The notes beneath the pieces are model-generated. The model was not told the DNA's origin. It saw only the letters and a program-made list of their open reading frames with translations, and made no database searches. A program made the position numbers and the translations under genes. 64,000 nucleotides of DNA from Capitulum mitella. Taxonomy: Eukaryota > Arthropoda > Thecostraca > Pollicipedomorpha > Pollicipedidae. Positions 12,450 through 34,326 of this stretch are shown here, one piece after another. The stretch's first letter is position 1; each line of letters opens with the position of its first letter. The stretch spans positions 35,219,101-35,283,100 of the forward strand of contig CP099840.1 of assembly GCA_030062745.1 (NCBI GenBank), given 5' to 3'.

Positions 12450-13424
12450 TCTATCTGTTCGAAGATAATATTTGCAGAAGTTAATAAGCTCGAAAAGCAT
12501 GCGCAAATTCCTTAATATCAGGACCAAGACATGTTGGCCCTGGTTTTCCAGTAAAGGCAGGCCATATCTGTCATACCTGACAGGGAAGTTGCGGAGGGGG
12601 GAGGAGAAGGGAGGGGTCGCCCCCTTCCTGTGGAGAAAAGGTAGTGGGAATATGGACGCCATATCGGGCCCTCCATGTTGCTATAAGAGGCCGATGGGGG
12701 ACTACTTGAGGCTGGAGGGGCCCCTTGATGCTACAGCAGGCCCCTCTGCTATAGCATCTAGCACACGACATCCCTGCAAACGACAAGGTCCGTCCTTGGA
12801 CTGGGAAGGCCCACTTGGTATGAGGAGGCCCCCTTCTGAGGATCCGACACCCTCCCCCTCTTTGACAGATTCTTGGCTGGGCGCCTGCCGCCAGAATCTG
12901 CCAGTAGCGCCGCCGGGGTACAACCGCGGGTAGTTCGCCGGGCCAAAGCTGAGCTTCATTGCCGACAGCTCAAGTGTTGGACCCTGGACGTCTAGAAGAA
13001 GCAATACTACAACAAATCGGAGAGCCGCCGTCAATTTCACCGAGGCTTTACGCGAGCTTGGTCTCTGCACTGTCAGATGGCACCACAGCCGGGGGACGGC
13101 CGATGCGCCGTCGCCGCAGTCTTGTACAGCTCTGAGCTCTCCCAGCGGCGGCCGTGCGCGGACCGTCCCCGCTTCCAATGTGGCCCCGACGCGGTCCAGA
13201 ACTCCACCCGGGCAGTGCCTTTCGTCGCAGCCGACGGAGCTCGTACAAAAAACCGCACGGGACGACGCCGGGTGAGGAGCAGGACACGGACCCGGAGGAG
13301 GCGTTCGTGCGCCGCCGGGTTCCGCGGAGCGGCGCGGCCCGCGAATGGCCGGAGGGACAGCGCGCGAGCGCCGCGGCCGCTCCCGTCCGGCAGATCTGAG
13401 CTATCGGCGCGCCGGCGGCGGTCG

Positions 13425-16400
13425 TCAGTTCCGCTGGCCCGTCTCCTTGGACTTGAGCGCCGCCGACACGACCGCCTCCATGATGGAGCCGCGCACGCCC
13501 GACCGCTCCAGGTAGTACATGGCCTCGATCGTGCAGCCTGCGGGAAGACCCGCACCGGCTACAGACGCGGCCGGGGGGGGGGACATCGAACACCATCCGA
13601 GCACCGCTGACCGTGACCTGATGCCCACAGCTCCCTGTTAGTAACGACAGCTGACCGAGTGAAAGGTCGATGCGCCCTGCATCGAGTGAATGAATGCCAC
13701 ACTATCATTACATTATGATCACTGCGAAATAAACATGAAAAATGAATTAATGCTCCATTTAACAGAAGCATACACAAGCTTACTTTTCACAAGCGACCAT
13801 CGGCGCACACAAGACGCGGTTTCATGACCCGTGGGCGTCAGGAGCAGTAACGCGGGCACGAACGATCCGGCCAAAAATATCGCAACAAAGGACGAGCCGG
13901 GAGCTGTGAGCGTCAACAGCACATGGCGAGACCGGAAACCATGGGGTCGGGACAGTGTGGTCAGCAGTGTCGTAGTACCAGGAACAACGAGCGTCAGGAG
14001 TGGTGTTGTATCAGGGCGGAGCGTCAGGAGTGACGCAACAGGGGGCGCGTCACGATGACCGAGAGCCATGATGTGGGGCTGGGGCCGTAGCAACACCGCC
14101 AGCCGGTCGGGGGCGTCGCGCACTGACCGGCCGGTGAGCAGACGTCGTCCTTGAGGGCGCCCGGGTGTTTGCCGGTCTGCAGCACCATGTGGGCGCCGCC
14201 GATCAGCGTGTGCGCCGCCAGCTTGTAGGCCAGCGGCCGCGGGATGCCCATCTTGACGCCGCCGTCGGCCAGCGCCTCGATCATCAGGTACACGTAGGCG
14301 GGCCCGGAGGCGCTCAGCCCGGTCACGGCGTCGATCAGCACCTCGGCCACCTCCTCGCAGTAGCCGACCGACGAGAAACACCTGCCGGCGGCGCGGGCGG
14401 CGGCACCTGATCACACAACAGCAGCCGACCGGTGGAGAACGCGCACGTATACGTTTGCCGAGGACACGTCACAGCAGCCGACTAGCACTGCTGCACCTAA
14501 AAATTAGACTTGCAATATTCTCGGTAACTTCACACTTGGGCATACTCGTGATGTCTTAGAATGAACGTTGCAGCTAAGAACAGCAAATCATACAAATTAA
14601 GGCCAGAGAGCGTGGGCGGTTTCATAAGAGGGCGGAACAGTCATTTTGTCAGTCATTTCTTTCCCTGCCAGGGTATATCCCTCAACATCGCGTCGTTTCG
14701 GCCGGTCGCCGGCGTTACCGTTTGGCCAGCTGTCCATCCTCCTCCAGCGCGCTGGTGCCGCAGCTGTAGACCGTGCAGCCGGCCATCACCAGCGCCGGAG
14801 TGTTGGGCATCACGCGGATCACGCGCGTCTTACGCGGCAGCATCTGACGGCACGACCGACCCGATCCGGCCCGGTGAGAGCGGGGCACGGCTCGGAGAGC
14901 AGGATCAAATGCCGCATGAGATGAATGTGGGCTACAATCGATGGGCCGAGGTGGGCACGACGTGCAGTGATATGCAAAACAGGCGAGATAATCATGCTAA
15001 GCGGCATGGATTCACCTTCAATAACACGTTCATTCAAATACCAAAAAGTAACTGGGAGTATCCGAATCATGTGTTCTGTGACAACCGAGTCCTATCCAGA
15101 TACTGGTAGCTCATATATGCAATTTAATTCAAGTACAAGTAACTGCAGTCCACACACCACAAGCCCCGCGAAATGAACAGCCTGCGAGCGTGCGAGCATT
15201 TCATCTCGCTTCTATAAGCGTTACGATGTAATGTTAATACATCCGGGATGGTCCTGCCCACGGTCCTACCAACCTACCTGCTCCAGGTTTCTGATGGGAA
15301 TGCCGAGCGCGATCGACATGACCAGATTCCTGGGACGCACGGCCGGATTCACCTCCTGCAGCACCTTGGGCACCACCGGAGGCTTGGTGGCGATGATGAC
15401 CACGTCCGAGTTCTCCACCACCTCCAGGTTGTTGTGCGTCGTCTGACATCCCACCAGGTCCTAGCGGGTACGGAGAGACGCGTTATCGTGTGCCGTATGG
15501 CATCCCCACAAGTCCTAGTGGCCGAGGGAGAGGCGGTTCCAGATGGCAGGGTCCAACACCAGTGGCCACAGAGAGAACCACATAACAGCTCGCAGGACGC
15601 AGCAGACGTAGCGCAAGACACATACAACAGACAACGACTAATGCCAACAGCGGTGATGCGTCGCGTCGATGCGTCAAAACGATGAACTGGAAAATCGTAG
15701 GTCTCAAACCTTCTAAAAAAAAAAATCGTAGGTCTCAAACCTTCTAAAAAAAAAAAAATATCAAGGCCAAACAAACTGAGTTGTTGTCCAAAGGACTTAT
15801 TTGCAAAAACTCTATGAGCTTGACCTGTTCGAAATTTAGTGGAAATAGGAACTCTAAGATGAATCCAGATATCCATTGGTCGCTGACATCACAGGTATCC
15901 AATAATCGCCGTCAGTTTTATTCCCAAGCCCTGGATGTGTTTATCGCCGGCAACTGATGACAGACTTGGTGCGATTCATTTAAAAAAAAAACATCATGCA
16001 GTGGCAACAGATGCACCAAACCAATCTGCACACCAAACCATGAACGACATGCAGCCTCCATTAAACGCTGAAGTCGTAGATACCTTTTGCATGTCTTCCA
16101 AAAGATAGTTATCACTCTTTGGGCAGCTAGCTATGACATTCTCGGCCTTCGTTAGACCTGGAAGGAAAATCAAACGACATCACTGAAATGTACTGAACAT
16201 CAACAATGAACTCATTTCACAAATAAAAACATCTATGGAGAAGTCTGGGGTGTCTGACAAACGCACAGATTTACAATGACATATTAAAAGTAAATGGGGA
16301 AACCGTACAATTTATTCTCTGAATTTCATGGAAAATGGATGGCTGCATTATATCACTATGTGATGTCAATGACCCATGTCGTGCCAATAGCTCAGTGGGT

Positions 16401-19003
16401 AAAGCAGCTTATCATTCCATGCCATAGTAAGGTGGGCTCGAACCCCCTGTCGTTTGCTATTTCTCTGGTAAATTATTTGGCAATTTAGATACAGAGGAAG
16501 ACTAATGACCATGTTCTTGATATTGGCATATTGAACTTTTGCCTGAATCACATGAAGACCACATCACAAGTCACAAGGCTGGTACATTACATAACTGTTC
16601 TTTCATCTGGTGATGTTTGTCACAGATGACTTTGCCTTACTGACCACTGATGAACACAGCAGGCCTTTCAGAAATGACAGTACATTTCATTTCATCTGAC
16701 AATGTCACACTATGTGAAAGCATGAAAACATCCATGAAAACTGTTGTCAGCAGATGAGCCAAACAGGTAGACTATTTCCTACTGTGGTCCCAGTAAGCTG
16801 CAGTGAACAATCTGAATAGGATGAACATGCTGAATGGGAAAATCCTTTTGCTTTCATGATGATGGGTAACCACATGCATGTGACATGCAAAGCAGGAAGT
16901 CAAAGGCCAGCTTCCACTGAGGTGTTGGCTGGAGCAGAGCCTTGTGTGGTAGGCCTGAGCCCAATGACTCCAGCTACAAGCATCTTGAACACTCCTTGAT
17001 CATAGGAGTCCTAAATGGGTTTCACAGCCATGTGAAAGTTCAAGGTTCCTGATGCTGTCAGAGGGTCCCCAGAAGGGCTAATGAAACCCTGAGATAGCAA
17101 AATGGCCTCTTAGATTGAGAGATGGGTTCATGGGACTGCCAAAGTGCAAGAGAGGCCCTTGAGAAGGCAAAAACATAAGAGGGCACCTAGCACAGGATAA
17201 GGAAACCTTGGCCAGTGAGGGAGGCCCCCTGAACAGGAATTCACAGCAACATTCTCAACCTCAAAGGGGACCCAAATGGGATACCCTGGCCTTTCTGGAA
17301 ACCTGAGGGGTACCTGATGCAGTCAGGGGGTCCTAGCAAGGTCAGGTGGGTCCTGAGACAATAAGATTGGCCCCTGCACAGCAGATGGCCCCTAAGACTG
17401 TCAAAAATGTTGGAGAACCTGCAAGGCAAAGATGATAAGAGGACTTCTGAAATGGTGTGGAGGTCCTGGATTGCCAGAGTGCCTTTGAGTGTGTAAGGTG
17501 AACTCCTGGCATGGGAAAGGTCCCTTGTGAATGCCAGTGAGGCCCCTGATGTGCAAACAAAGGTGCCTGATATGGCTAGAGGGGCCCCAAGATTACCAGT
17601 GTGTGATACCTCCTCCCATGTGTGAGGAAGACCTTTGACACAGCAATGGAAACCACTGCACATATTCAGAGGCACACTGCACTTGCAGGGACACCTATGG
17701 TGGTCTTAGGCTGTTTGCAACCTTTGGTGGTCTCAGGCTGTTTGCAATGTCAGGGCCATCTAATGGTCTCAGGCTCATTTTACAGTTCCATGTGTCTTTT
17801 GGGATGTCCCATGGGACCATAACACATGTCACATGTTTCCTGGTACTATGACACTGCACAGGGGCCTGAAATTGCCAAAAGGTCTGAGGGGCTCCTCAGA
17901 CAGCAAAAAATCATCAGGGATGACAAGGGGGAACCTGCAATGGCTTAAGTGTCCCTCAAACTGCCATATGGGTCCATGAAATTGCTGAGATGTCCCAAGG
18001 GACATGCCAAACCATAAAATGAGCCTGGGCAGTGGTATGGCAGATTGCCAGAGAGCACCGAAATTGCCCCTGTAAGTGCAAGAGATAACATAAGCTAAGC
18101 TAGCAGTCTCCAAAAACTATGAGAGGCAGAGGGACTCCTTGACAAGATATAGACACATTTCAGATAGGAGGAATACAGCTGCCTGAAATCCTGCCACTGT
18201 CATATTTCAGCCACCTTACAAGGGAACACAATCCAAAATTTTCCAAAATAATGTGATGTACTTGATTTATCCTTACTTTTTAGTACTTTGTAGGTAAAAA
18301 TCCACAACCACATGAGATAGTTCCCCCTGGACCTAAACAGCTTGTTTCTGACATTACAAGAACAAAAAATGAGGGCCCCACTCTGACCATTCCCCCCCCC
18401 CCTGGCAAGATCCTGGATCCCTGATTGCAGCTGCCATATGGTGCCATGAAGACTATCCCCATCCACACATAGTATGGAAAAACTAATTTGATTGTTTCAT
18501 GCAATTTGTTTGCTATATCTTTGGACATACAGCAAACAATCCTCCTTGTCCAGAAAGCCGACAACTCCGTAACGCTTTACTGCAGCTGTTCATCACGTTT
18601 CAGCGGATTGGCATCCGTACTCAATGAGCAGGCGTCACCTACACTGGCAGCATGACTGTCCAACCAAGATCTCAACATAGACTCGTTTTTACTATTAGTT
18701 GATGAAATTAAGCAGGGCTGATTAATGAAACTTCATAGCTTCAGTAACCATGTGCATACGGGAAGGGATTTTATCTGCGGAAAGCTTGGTAAAACTATGA
18801 CCAAAAAACCTTCCGAATGTCTGAACTCCCTACTCATAACGAGCCCTTTCTACACTAACGGGCACACCAGTTTGAGTCTCAGACGACCGCCACCAACAAG
18901 GTGACGCTTCCCCATCCGACACTGCAAAATCCTCACCTGCCGCGACAAACCCCTTCGCAAGAGCTTGCGCCATCTTCCCGGCACCCAGAAAGCCGACTTT
19001 CAT
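13425..19003 (-). CDS. PYCR3: Pyrroline-5-carboxylate reductase (PYCR3-like), six exons, 271 aa
   Basis: It catalyses the last step of proline synthesis, reducing pyrroline-5-carboxylate with NAD(P)H. Exons in coding order are 18937-19003, 16084-16157, 15278-15460, 14719-14843, 14128-14381 and 13425-13537. All introns are GT-AG, phases join exactly, and the total is 816 nt including the stop. The N terminus [19 protein letters not shown] carries the Rossmann GxGxxA motif. The middle has IIATKPPVV and [13 protein letters not shown]. The C-terminal dimerisation part has [28 protein letters not shown] and the signature [11 protein letters not shown]. The 'VGCQTTHNN' segment and 'DVCSPAGG' resemble vertebrate PYCR3 more than PYCR1/2 (from memory of the family). 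The length is normal for the family. Intron 1 (2.8 kb) is almost free of CpG and holds a degenerate repeat. The gene is divergent from CDK8, with 3.1 kb between start codons. The start is the only ATG just before the Rossmann strand. Confidence 0.95.
15685..15752. repeat. 31 bp tandem duplication with A tracts
   Basis: 'atcgtaggtctcaaacc' followed by 'ttctaaaaaaaa' occurs twice in a row inside intron 2 of the reductase gene. On the coding strand the A runs become T runs. Confidence 0.85.
16381..16452 (+). repeat. tRNA-like sequence (tRNA-derived SINE head or tRNA pseudogene)
   Basis: 'TAGCTCAGTGGG' matches the polymerase III A box and 'GGGCTCGAACCCC' matches the B box, at tRNA-like spacing of about 40 bp. 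The T stem is imperfect and the acceptor ends do not pair well, so I do not call a functional tRNA. It lies in intron 1 of the reductase gene, antisense to it, right at the edge of a CpG-free tract. Confidence 0.45.
16453..18556. other. CpG-depleted tract in reductase intron 1
   Basis: About 2.1 kb with a single CpG seen (near 18059), although GC content is moderate and TG/CA are abundant. The right edge is sharp: from 18557 onward CpGs are common again and continue into exon 1. No exon lies in the tract. Confidence 0.75.
17030..18100. repeat. Degenerate short-period repeat
   Basis: Loosely repeated blocks of 'cccctga..tgcaa', 'agtgaggcccctga' and 'tggtctcaggctgtttgcaa' (the last duplicated almost exactly at 17700 and 17728). 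The unit length is irregular, about 30-45 bp. It lies wholly inside reductase intron 1 and inside the CpG-depleted tract. Confidence 0.5.
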
Positions 19004-19372
19004 TTTGCCTCACAAGGCGTCTGTGTTCAAAGATACATCAATCACTACCTTCTGATGCACGAGTGTACTGACATGCAAGAGTGAAAACTGCAACACGGCC
19101 GCCTCGAGGGGCGGACACGGCAAACACTTCTCAGCCGTAATCAGCTGATACGTGCCAGTTGGATCAAGTGTTGTGGAAAGGGTGTCTGGGTTTTCGTCCA
19201 CGGCTGTGGTCCATCTTGTGGTCAACAAGTTTTCGGTATGCTGTTTTGTAGGGGTATCACGGTAGCAATCTGCATGGCAGTTTGTAGGAGTACAGGGAGC
19301 AGTAATATAGGGCACTGGGGACACCTAAGAACCCATTGCTAGAAAGTAGCGGATTGAGTGTCAACGCCGTCC

Positions 19373-21860
19373 AATATGGATAATTGGCCTGGTTCTTAAA
19401 TACCAGACATTTTTATTTTTATTCCTGCATACCCATACATCTGATTGTTTGTTTTAATTACATTTCCAGAGGATGTGATGTGGGGTTTTCCATTTGGGTT
19501 TGTGTGGAAGCCTGTGTGTGAAAGGGACAGGTTTTGAGTGACCTTTTCCCAGGATTGGAATTGTTTAAATGAGTGTGATTGGTATCATCATCTTAACACA
19601 CCAGATAAATGTGGGTTTGCAAGGAACTTTTTAATGTTTTCTGAAATGATAAAGTATCACTCATTAAGGGAACATGTTTATGATAGAATTGTCACTTGTG
19701 CTAACATTACATCATTTAATTTTTGGTCTTGTCATCATTTGGTAAAAAAGAAATTATTAATTGATTCTGACTGATTGATGATAATTCAATAGATTGACCT
19801 GGAGGGGGGTGATGTCCCAGTGGCTATGCATAGGGAGCCAGAGTTGTTCCCATTTTTTATGTCACATTGCTTCTTATTCATACCCTCCCCATCAAATAGT
19901 GTGTAAATTGTGAAAACAACCTTACCTGATTAGGTGGAATGCATGAAAAGTCTTCTTGCTGTTCTTTGAAGTATTCTGTTTAAATCCTAAGTATTTAAGG
20001 ATTCCATATCAAGCCAGAAATGAATTGCAGTTTTTAATGTGTGGCAGAATTATTCATATTCATGCATATGTGTAGATCAGTATATGCATGTTGTCATAAA
20101 AAAGCTGCAAGTCTGGAAATTTGCCAAATTGCAGCTTTTTATAATAACATTGTGGCAGAATGTTGTGATTACCAAATACTATGGGTATGAATTGCAGTTG
20201 TTATGCAGAAGAAAATGTCCCATGCTTGGTTTTAGGTATGTTATACTTGTTATTTTAATTCTGTTCTATTTTGCTTTTGTTTTTGCTAACAAGTTTGTCA
20301 TTAACCCATGCATTATACCATTTGTATCATGTTATTGGTGTACATTGTGGATTTTTCTTTGCTGATGTCATTATGGGATTTTACCAAGATCATATCTCAT
20401 ATCAATCTCTGAGGCACAAAGTGATGCAATGCTAAAGAAGCAAAACAGAATTTTCATGAAATATGGAAAGGTGTTAATTGTTCTATGTTGCTATAATGAA
20501 TGGAAGCATCATACAGTGAGCATCATTATACCAGCTAAGTGCTGGCTGTGCAAACAAAATATCTGATCCAGACCATACCTCCCTTACTAATGATTGGTGG
20601 ACAACACCACATTGTCAGGCAGGGACCTGTGCAGAACTTGTAAAAGCTGCATATGATGATATCTAGTATATTTGTCCTTGGACTAAACCTGGATTAAAAA
20701 TGCACAAAAAAAGTAACTGCAGAATTTGAGTTTTTATGTTTAGTCCATTCCAGTAACTGGATACAGATTTGACAATGCAAAGATATGTGTTCATTACCAA
20801 TATGTAGTAAGGCTGAAATCTGTGCATCTTTGTGAGTTCTGAGTGGCAAAAGGTACATGTAGAACATATTTAAAGTTTTTGCCTGTAGAATCCCATTCCT
20901 CAACTCAAGAGTTGCCAGGTTGTAATTATGTCATGAGCTTTTTGACAATTAGTCATGTTATCATGCACTGTGCTTAGTTTTGGCTCAGAAAAAGTCATCT
21001 TTAGAGAGGCCTGTTACTTGTCAGGGTGGTTCATACTGTGGCCTCTTGTAATTCTGGAGATCCTCACATACTATTGTCTTTGGGCAAGGGCTCTGCCTGA
21101 TTTCCAGTTTTGGGAAGGTGATCAAGTTCCCTTCATCATTATCTACTCCCAGATATAACCATTACCAGATTTTGGCAATATGTTTTACCTTCTTAACAAG
21201 AAGCAGAGGTATGATTGGTTTACAAATGGAAAAACACTCATTTCTTCTTAATAGATAACAAGGTTGTGATCAAATTTGCCACAGAAAATTGGTTCTGTGA
21301 TAACCTGGGCATGTTTTGCCTGTTTATGTGATCCACTTTTTCAGGAAAGATTCCATGTGATACATTTCACTAGGCTTTTATTGAAATGGGAAGCAGTATG
21401 GAACAATCCCTGGGTACCTGGCCAAATGCTTCCTTATGATTTGTCATAGCTAATGGATGTTGGTCATTGGTAGTATGGTTGTTTGGAAACCACATGACAT
21501 TGATGTGATCTATTTTCTGGGGAAGGGGGCATGTGATACATTTCACTAGGTTTTTATCAAAATGGGAAGTGGTATGGGCCAATCTCTGGGAGCATGGCTT
21601 GGTGCTTCCCCAAGATTTGTCACTGATGATGAGTGTAACAAACAGTGTAAGTAACACAAACAGTCAAAACAACCATGGTGGTATGATTTTTGGGAAGCCT
21701 CACTAACTGTTTGAGGCAAACATTTTTCAGGTTGAATTTATGCCTAACCACTGTGAGTTAAGGAGTCAAATATTGGAGTCTGGTGCATGGCAGGCACTGG
21801 GTCCAAGTCCCAGCACAGGCCCTGTTCAGTCCAATACTGAAAGGGTCAGTCACAGGGCAG
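19373..21860. other. CpG-free tract between the reductase gene and CDK8
   Basis: I saw no CpG in roughly 2.5 kb. It lies in the shared upstream region of the two divergent genes, starting 370 bp upstream of the reductase ATG and ending 250 bp before the CDK8 ATG. It has no long conserved ORF. It includes a tRNA-like stretch near 21755-21840 whose T arm CTGGG-TCCAAGT-CCCAG has the B-box CG changed to CA. Confidence 0.75.
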
Positions 21861-22109
21861 CCGTGCTGTGGAGTGGCAGGATCAGAACATGTCTGAAACC
21901 ACACTTACTTCTGTTAGTATAAAACACGTGGCAAAAAATAACAAAATAAATAATGCAAGACTAATTTCCCAGCAGAGCATAAGGAGCAGCTGGGCATGGA
22001 CATCTTGTCTCCCTCTCCAGGTGATGGAGCCCATGGATCCTCAGTCATGACCTTCTGGATGTTTGTAGCACAATAATGAGAATCTGTACCATCACAGGTG
22101 GTGTTGAAA

Positions 22110-28824
<6,715 letters not shown>

Positions 28825-28854
28825 CCGACCCTCTGCGGCCGGCCCGCCGCCGCC

Positions 28855-29330
28855 GCTGGTGGTCTCAGTCGGCGGCCCGTCTGAACCGGTGGCGGACCGC
28901 GATCGGCGGCCCGTTTGAACCAGGTGTCAGACGGCAGGTCCGCGCCGGCGTCCGTCTGAATCGCACACGGGCCTGAACCAGCCCGTGGTGTCGCCCGACA
29001 GCCGGTCTGAACCAGCACCGCCGACCTGAACCAGCGTCCGGCGTCATCGGGCGGCCTGTCTGAATCTCCTGCCAGCCGGGACCAGGGGCAGGCCTGAACC
29101 GGCGGCCGGCTCCATCCAGGGGCTGGTCTGAACCCACTGCCGAGCTGAGTGGCGGCGACCTGAGCCGGCGGGAGGTGTGGGACATGACCGGGCCGAATCC
29201 ACGGCCGACCCGATCCAGCGACTGGCCTGCGGTAGCTGCTGACAGGACCCAGCAGCTGGTCTGGGCCAGCAACGGGTCCGGCTCCAGCGTCAGACCTCTG
29301 CCAAGCCGAGCCGGCGGCTGCCTGTCGTGC
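28855..29330. repeat. Degenerate ~30-36 bp repeat downstream of CDK8
   Basis: Repeated 'gtctgaaccag', 'cggcggcc' and 'cctgaaccagc' blocks starting just after the CDK8 stop at 28824, so probably in the 3-prime UTR or immediate flank. A long minus-strand open frame here is the antisense of this GC-rich repeat and of the polyglutamine tract. Confidence 0.6.
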
Positions 29331-29853
29331 GCCGGGTGTTGAACACGCCGCCCTGGTCGGCTGGGCTTCCGAGAAGGCCGTGGGTGCTGCCGCTGTTGTT
29401 GCCGCTGTCACCGTTCCAGTCTGCTGGAAACGCCTCGTCTCAGGTGGCCGATTCCCCTTCGGCCTGATATGACCGAAAAGGATCGCTATGATCCGCTACA
29501 GGTCGTTATTTCGTTTTAGAAATAGTTTTGGAGCGATTTGCCGTCCTCTGTCATTTCCATGCTCGAGTGCATCGCATCGTTTTATGGTGACCATGTTCTA
29601 CAGGTAATTTTCAACAAACAGTACGTCTGGGACGGATATATGGGGCTTACAAGCGGTCCCAGCGCTCCGAGCGATGTCTGGCGAGAGCTGTGATTGTTCA
29701 GCTGTCGCTCCGTGTTACTCCCTGTCGTTTGTTCTGGGCAAATGGAACGCGGCTGTGTGATGTAGTGGGTGGCGCCTGGGCCGACATAATGACTGGCTGA
29801 ATGGCGGCTGTCCTGGCGAACGTTTGAAGTGTTAGACTTTGTATGCATACGTG

Positions 29854-29859
29854 AATAAA
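29854..29859 (+). terminator. Possible CDK8 polyadenylation signal
   Basis: AATAAA about 1.03 kb downstream of the CDK8 stop. This is a motif match only. Confidence 0.25.
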
Positions 29860-30524
29860 AATGCTCAGCAGTGTAGTGTTCTGTGTCGTAATGATGTAAT
29901 ATATGTCGCAGTAGATGTGAAGTTGTTGGAAATGATCTCTCTTCAAATTTTGTAGAACGTCGTGCATTTGCAATCGCTGCCGGCTGGAACTTGCAGGAAC
30001 GCTGGAACAGTGGTGGGGGGGACGTTGGAGGGGGACAAGAAAGCAACTTGGATCGTTTCTTTCCAGTCAGCACCCATAGTGCCATTGTTTTATTTCAGGA
30101 AAGTTGGCGGAGGCAGCTTCCCTTCCCTCTCCCCCCCCTCCCTTCCGCTTCCTCCGTCCTTGGGAACCTGTGTTTGAATAGGTGCTATGCAGTCTGCCTG
30201 TAGATTCAGCCAGAGATGGCAGGGCCGACGCTGGATGTGTTGAGAGCGCAAGGTGATGGTTACAGCTTTCCCCCAAAAGGGAAAAGTGGACTTGGACGTG
30301 GAATGAAAATGGCTCTCTCCCATTTTCAACTTGGAATATGTGTCGTACATCGTATGTTGCCTCTCGGAGTTTCACGCATTGTGTGCGTGAAACTTGCATC
30401 TTTGGCTGCGGTGGTATGTCTTGAAAAATTCCCAATTTGGCAGTCTTCTCTTTGTAGAAGTGCTGCCAGATTTTTACGTTTTTCCCGCATCACAGGCTTT
30501 CACCCGGCTTTCTCCACACTGGAG

Positions 30525-32425
<1,901 letters not shown>

Positions 32426-32501
32426 CGTATTTCAGGTGTGTTATTCAGGTTTTGGTATACCACTGTCTGGTGATTACAGCTGCAACACTCTGGTCCCTCT
32501 T

Positions 32502-32662
32502 TTTCAGGTCTGGCACTGTTTGGTCAGTCTAGTTTCAGGTGTGTCACTGCCTGGTGGGTTTTGTTTCAGGCGTGTCTCGGTCTGGTCCGTCCGGTTTCAG
32601 GTGTGCCACTGTGCGGCGGGTCTGGTTTCAGGTGTGCCACTGTCTGGTGGGCCTGGTTCGCT
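32502..32662 (+). repeat. 31 bp tandem repeat built on the HACD exon 3 acceptor
   Basis: Five 'tttcag' acceptor-like sites end at 32507, 32538, 32569, 32600 and 32631, exactly 31 bp apart. Each is followed by variants of 'gtgtgccactgtctggtggg'. The last one (32631) is the acceptor that fits the protein; using 32538 instead would add 31 in-frame codons without a stop. Confidence 0.9.
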
Positions 32663-34326
32663 CCAGTGCCGTGACGACAGCCATGCAGATAGCGTCTCGC
32701 GTGTTCATAGTCTGGCTGATCTGGAACCAGGTGCCGGAGACTCGGGTCGGGGCAGGTAAGTCCGCTGTTTGGTAACAAGCACTGGGTTAGCGATTTTGCT
32801 TCCTACTCGTTGTTGATGTATGTACTTAATACGATGCTGACAGCATGTGCATTTGTACTTCTGTTCTAAAGAATTGATATACGAGTGTAAGGGTAGGCAC
32901 TAAATGTTTCTTAAATATAAAGCATACGATATGGATGATATGTTGGGGTAGTAACGGGAACTGTCGAGGCAACAGGCGATGACGTGGTGCCGTGTTTGGC
33001 AGGCCTACTGCTCTGTCTGATTGCCTGGCCGCTGGCGGAGATGGTGCGTTACCTGTACTACATCGCCAACTCGGCCGGCTACGTGCCTTACGCGCTTACC
33101 TGGGCCAGGTGAGCATTGGCCATCGTGCCGTTGGCTTTGTAATCTTTTACACAGATAGAACATCACTCTCAAGAACAGTACTTGGTTTTCGGTTTATGAG
33201 TATTAGATAGCTGTATGCCCGATACAATCATTTATCCTTTTTCAAGGTGAAGGTGAAGGAAAAGGTAAAGCTTCAGTCGTCTGTTCGTCACGGCTGGTCG
33301 TGATGCCGGAAAATACCCGTCGTGTGGCCATTCAGAGATTTAGAAGTGTCGTTTTTATACAGGTTTGGAAAATCCACCATAAGCGATGGTAGTGCGTTGT
33401 CACGGTTGGTATTTTACGCCACTTGAATCTGTGTGACCATATTGCAGTCATGCTCTGTTCCCTGGTAGACGTATGTTCCAGTTAACTAGTGATGGATGAT
33501 CGGAGATCGAAGGCCGCCACATAACGTCATGGTCTTAGCGCTCACATGGTCAACAGTTGAACAGATATCAGCTCATAGTGAAGGAAGTTTTTGGACGTGG
33601 ACAGCGTCATAGCTGGGAAGAGGATAAACCGCGGAGTAAACACGATTGGACCTCTCGAAATCCGCGAGGCGTGGACACCATCACGGAACTCGGCTCGGAA
33701 TCAACCTGTCGCCTCGTTAAGGACTTCTGCCTGCCAAAGCGGGCGTCCTGGGTTTTTATAACCAGCGGCCTGTCCGGCAGTCTGGGTTCCTGACGTGTGC
33801 CTTGCCTTGCGGCAGGTACAGCTTCTTCCTGGTGCTGTACCCGACTGGCGTGGCAGGAGAAACGCTGAGCTGCTACTACGCACTGCCCTACTGTCGGGAA
33901 AAGCGGCCGTTGGATGTCAGCCTACCCAACGCGTTCAACTTCTCCTTCAGCACGTACTGCGGGCTGATCTTCGTGATGTTGCTCTACATCCCAGGTATGG
34001 ATCACAAATGTTTGAGTGGTATGACGCGTGTCTGCTTTGTGCAAGAACTAACAAGAGCCGGACGTATGCTACACCGTTTTTTAAACAGCAGATTTGGATG
34101 ACTAAGGTATGTTCGACGCATTGACCGGACATACCGCAAAAGAATGTTTCATCTCTGTCGTTAGAATGATGGAGAGGGGGAGGAGGCCGGCTGCCGTGTC
34201 TGCTGACGGTGTGCCCTCTGAACGTGTCTCTCGTGTCTGACAGGCCTTCCCGTCATGTACCAGTACATGCTGAGCCAGCGGCGCAAGGTGCTCGGCGCCG
34301 GCGCCGCCAAAGTCAAGAGCCAGTAG

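Noticed and set aside
13719..14414. 231-codon minus-strand open frame
   Set aside because: It overlaps reductase exon 5 in a different frame; the conserved frame there is the PYCR one.
16381..16452. Functional tRNA gene
   Set aside because: A and B boxes are present but the T stem has a mismatch and acceptor ends do not pair, so it is listed only as tRNA-like.
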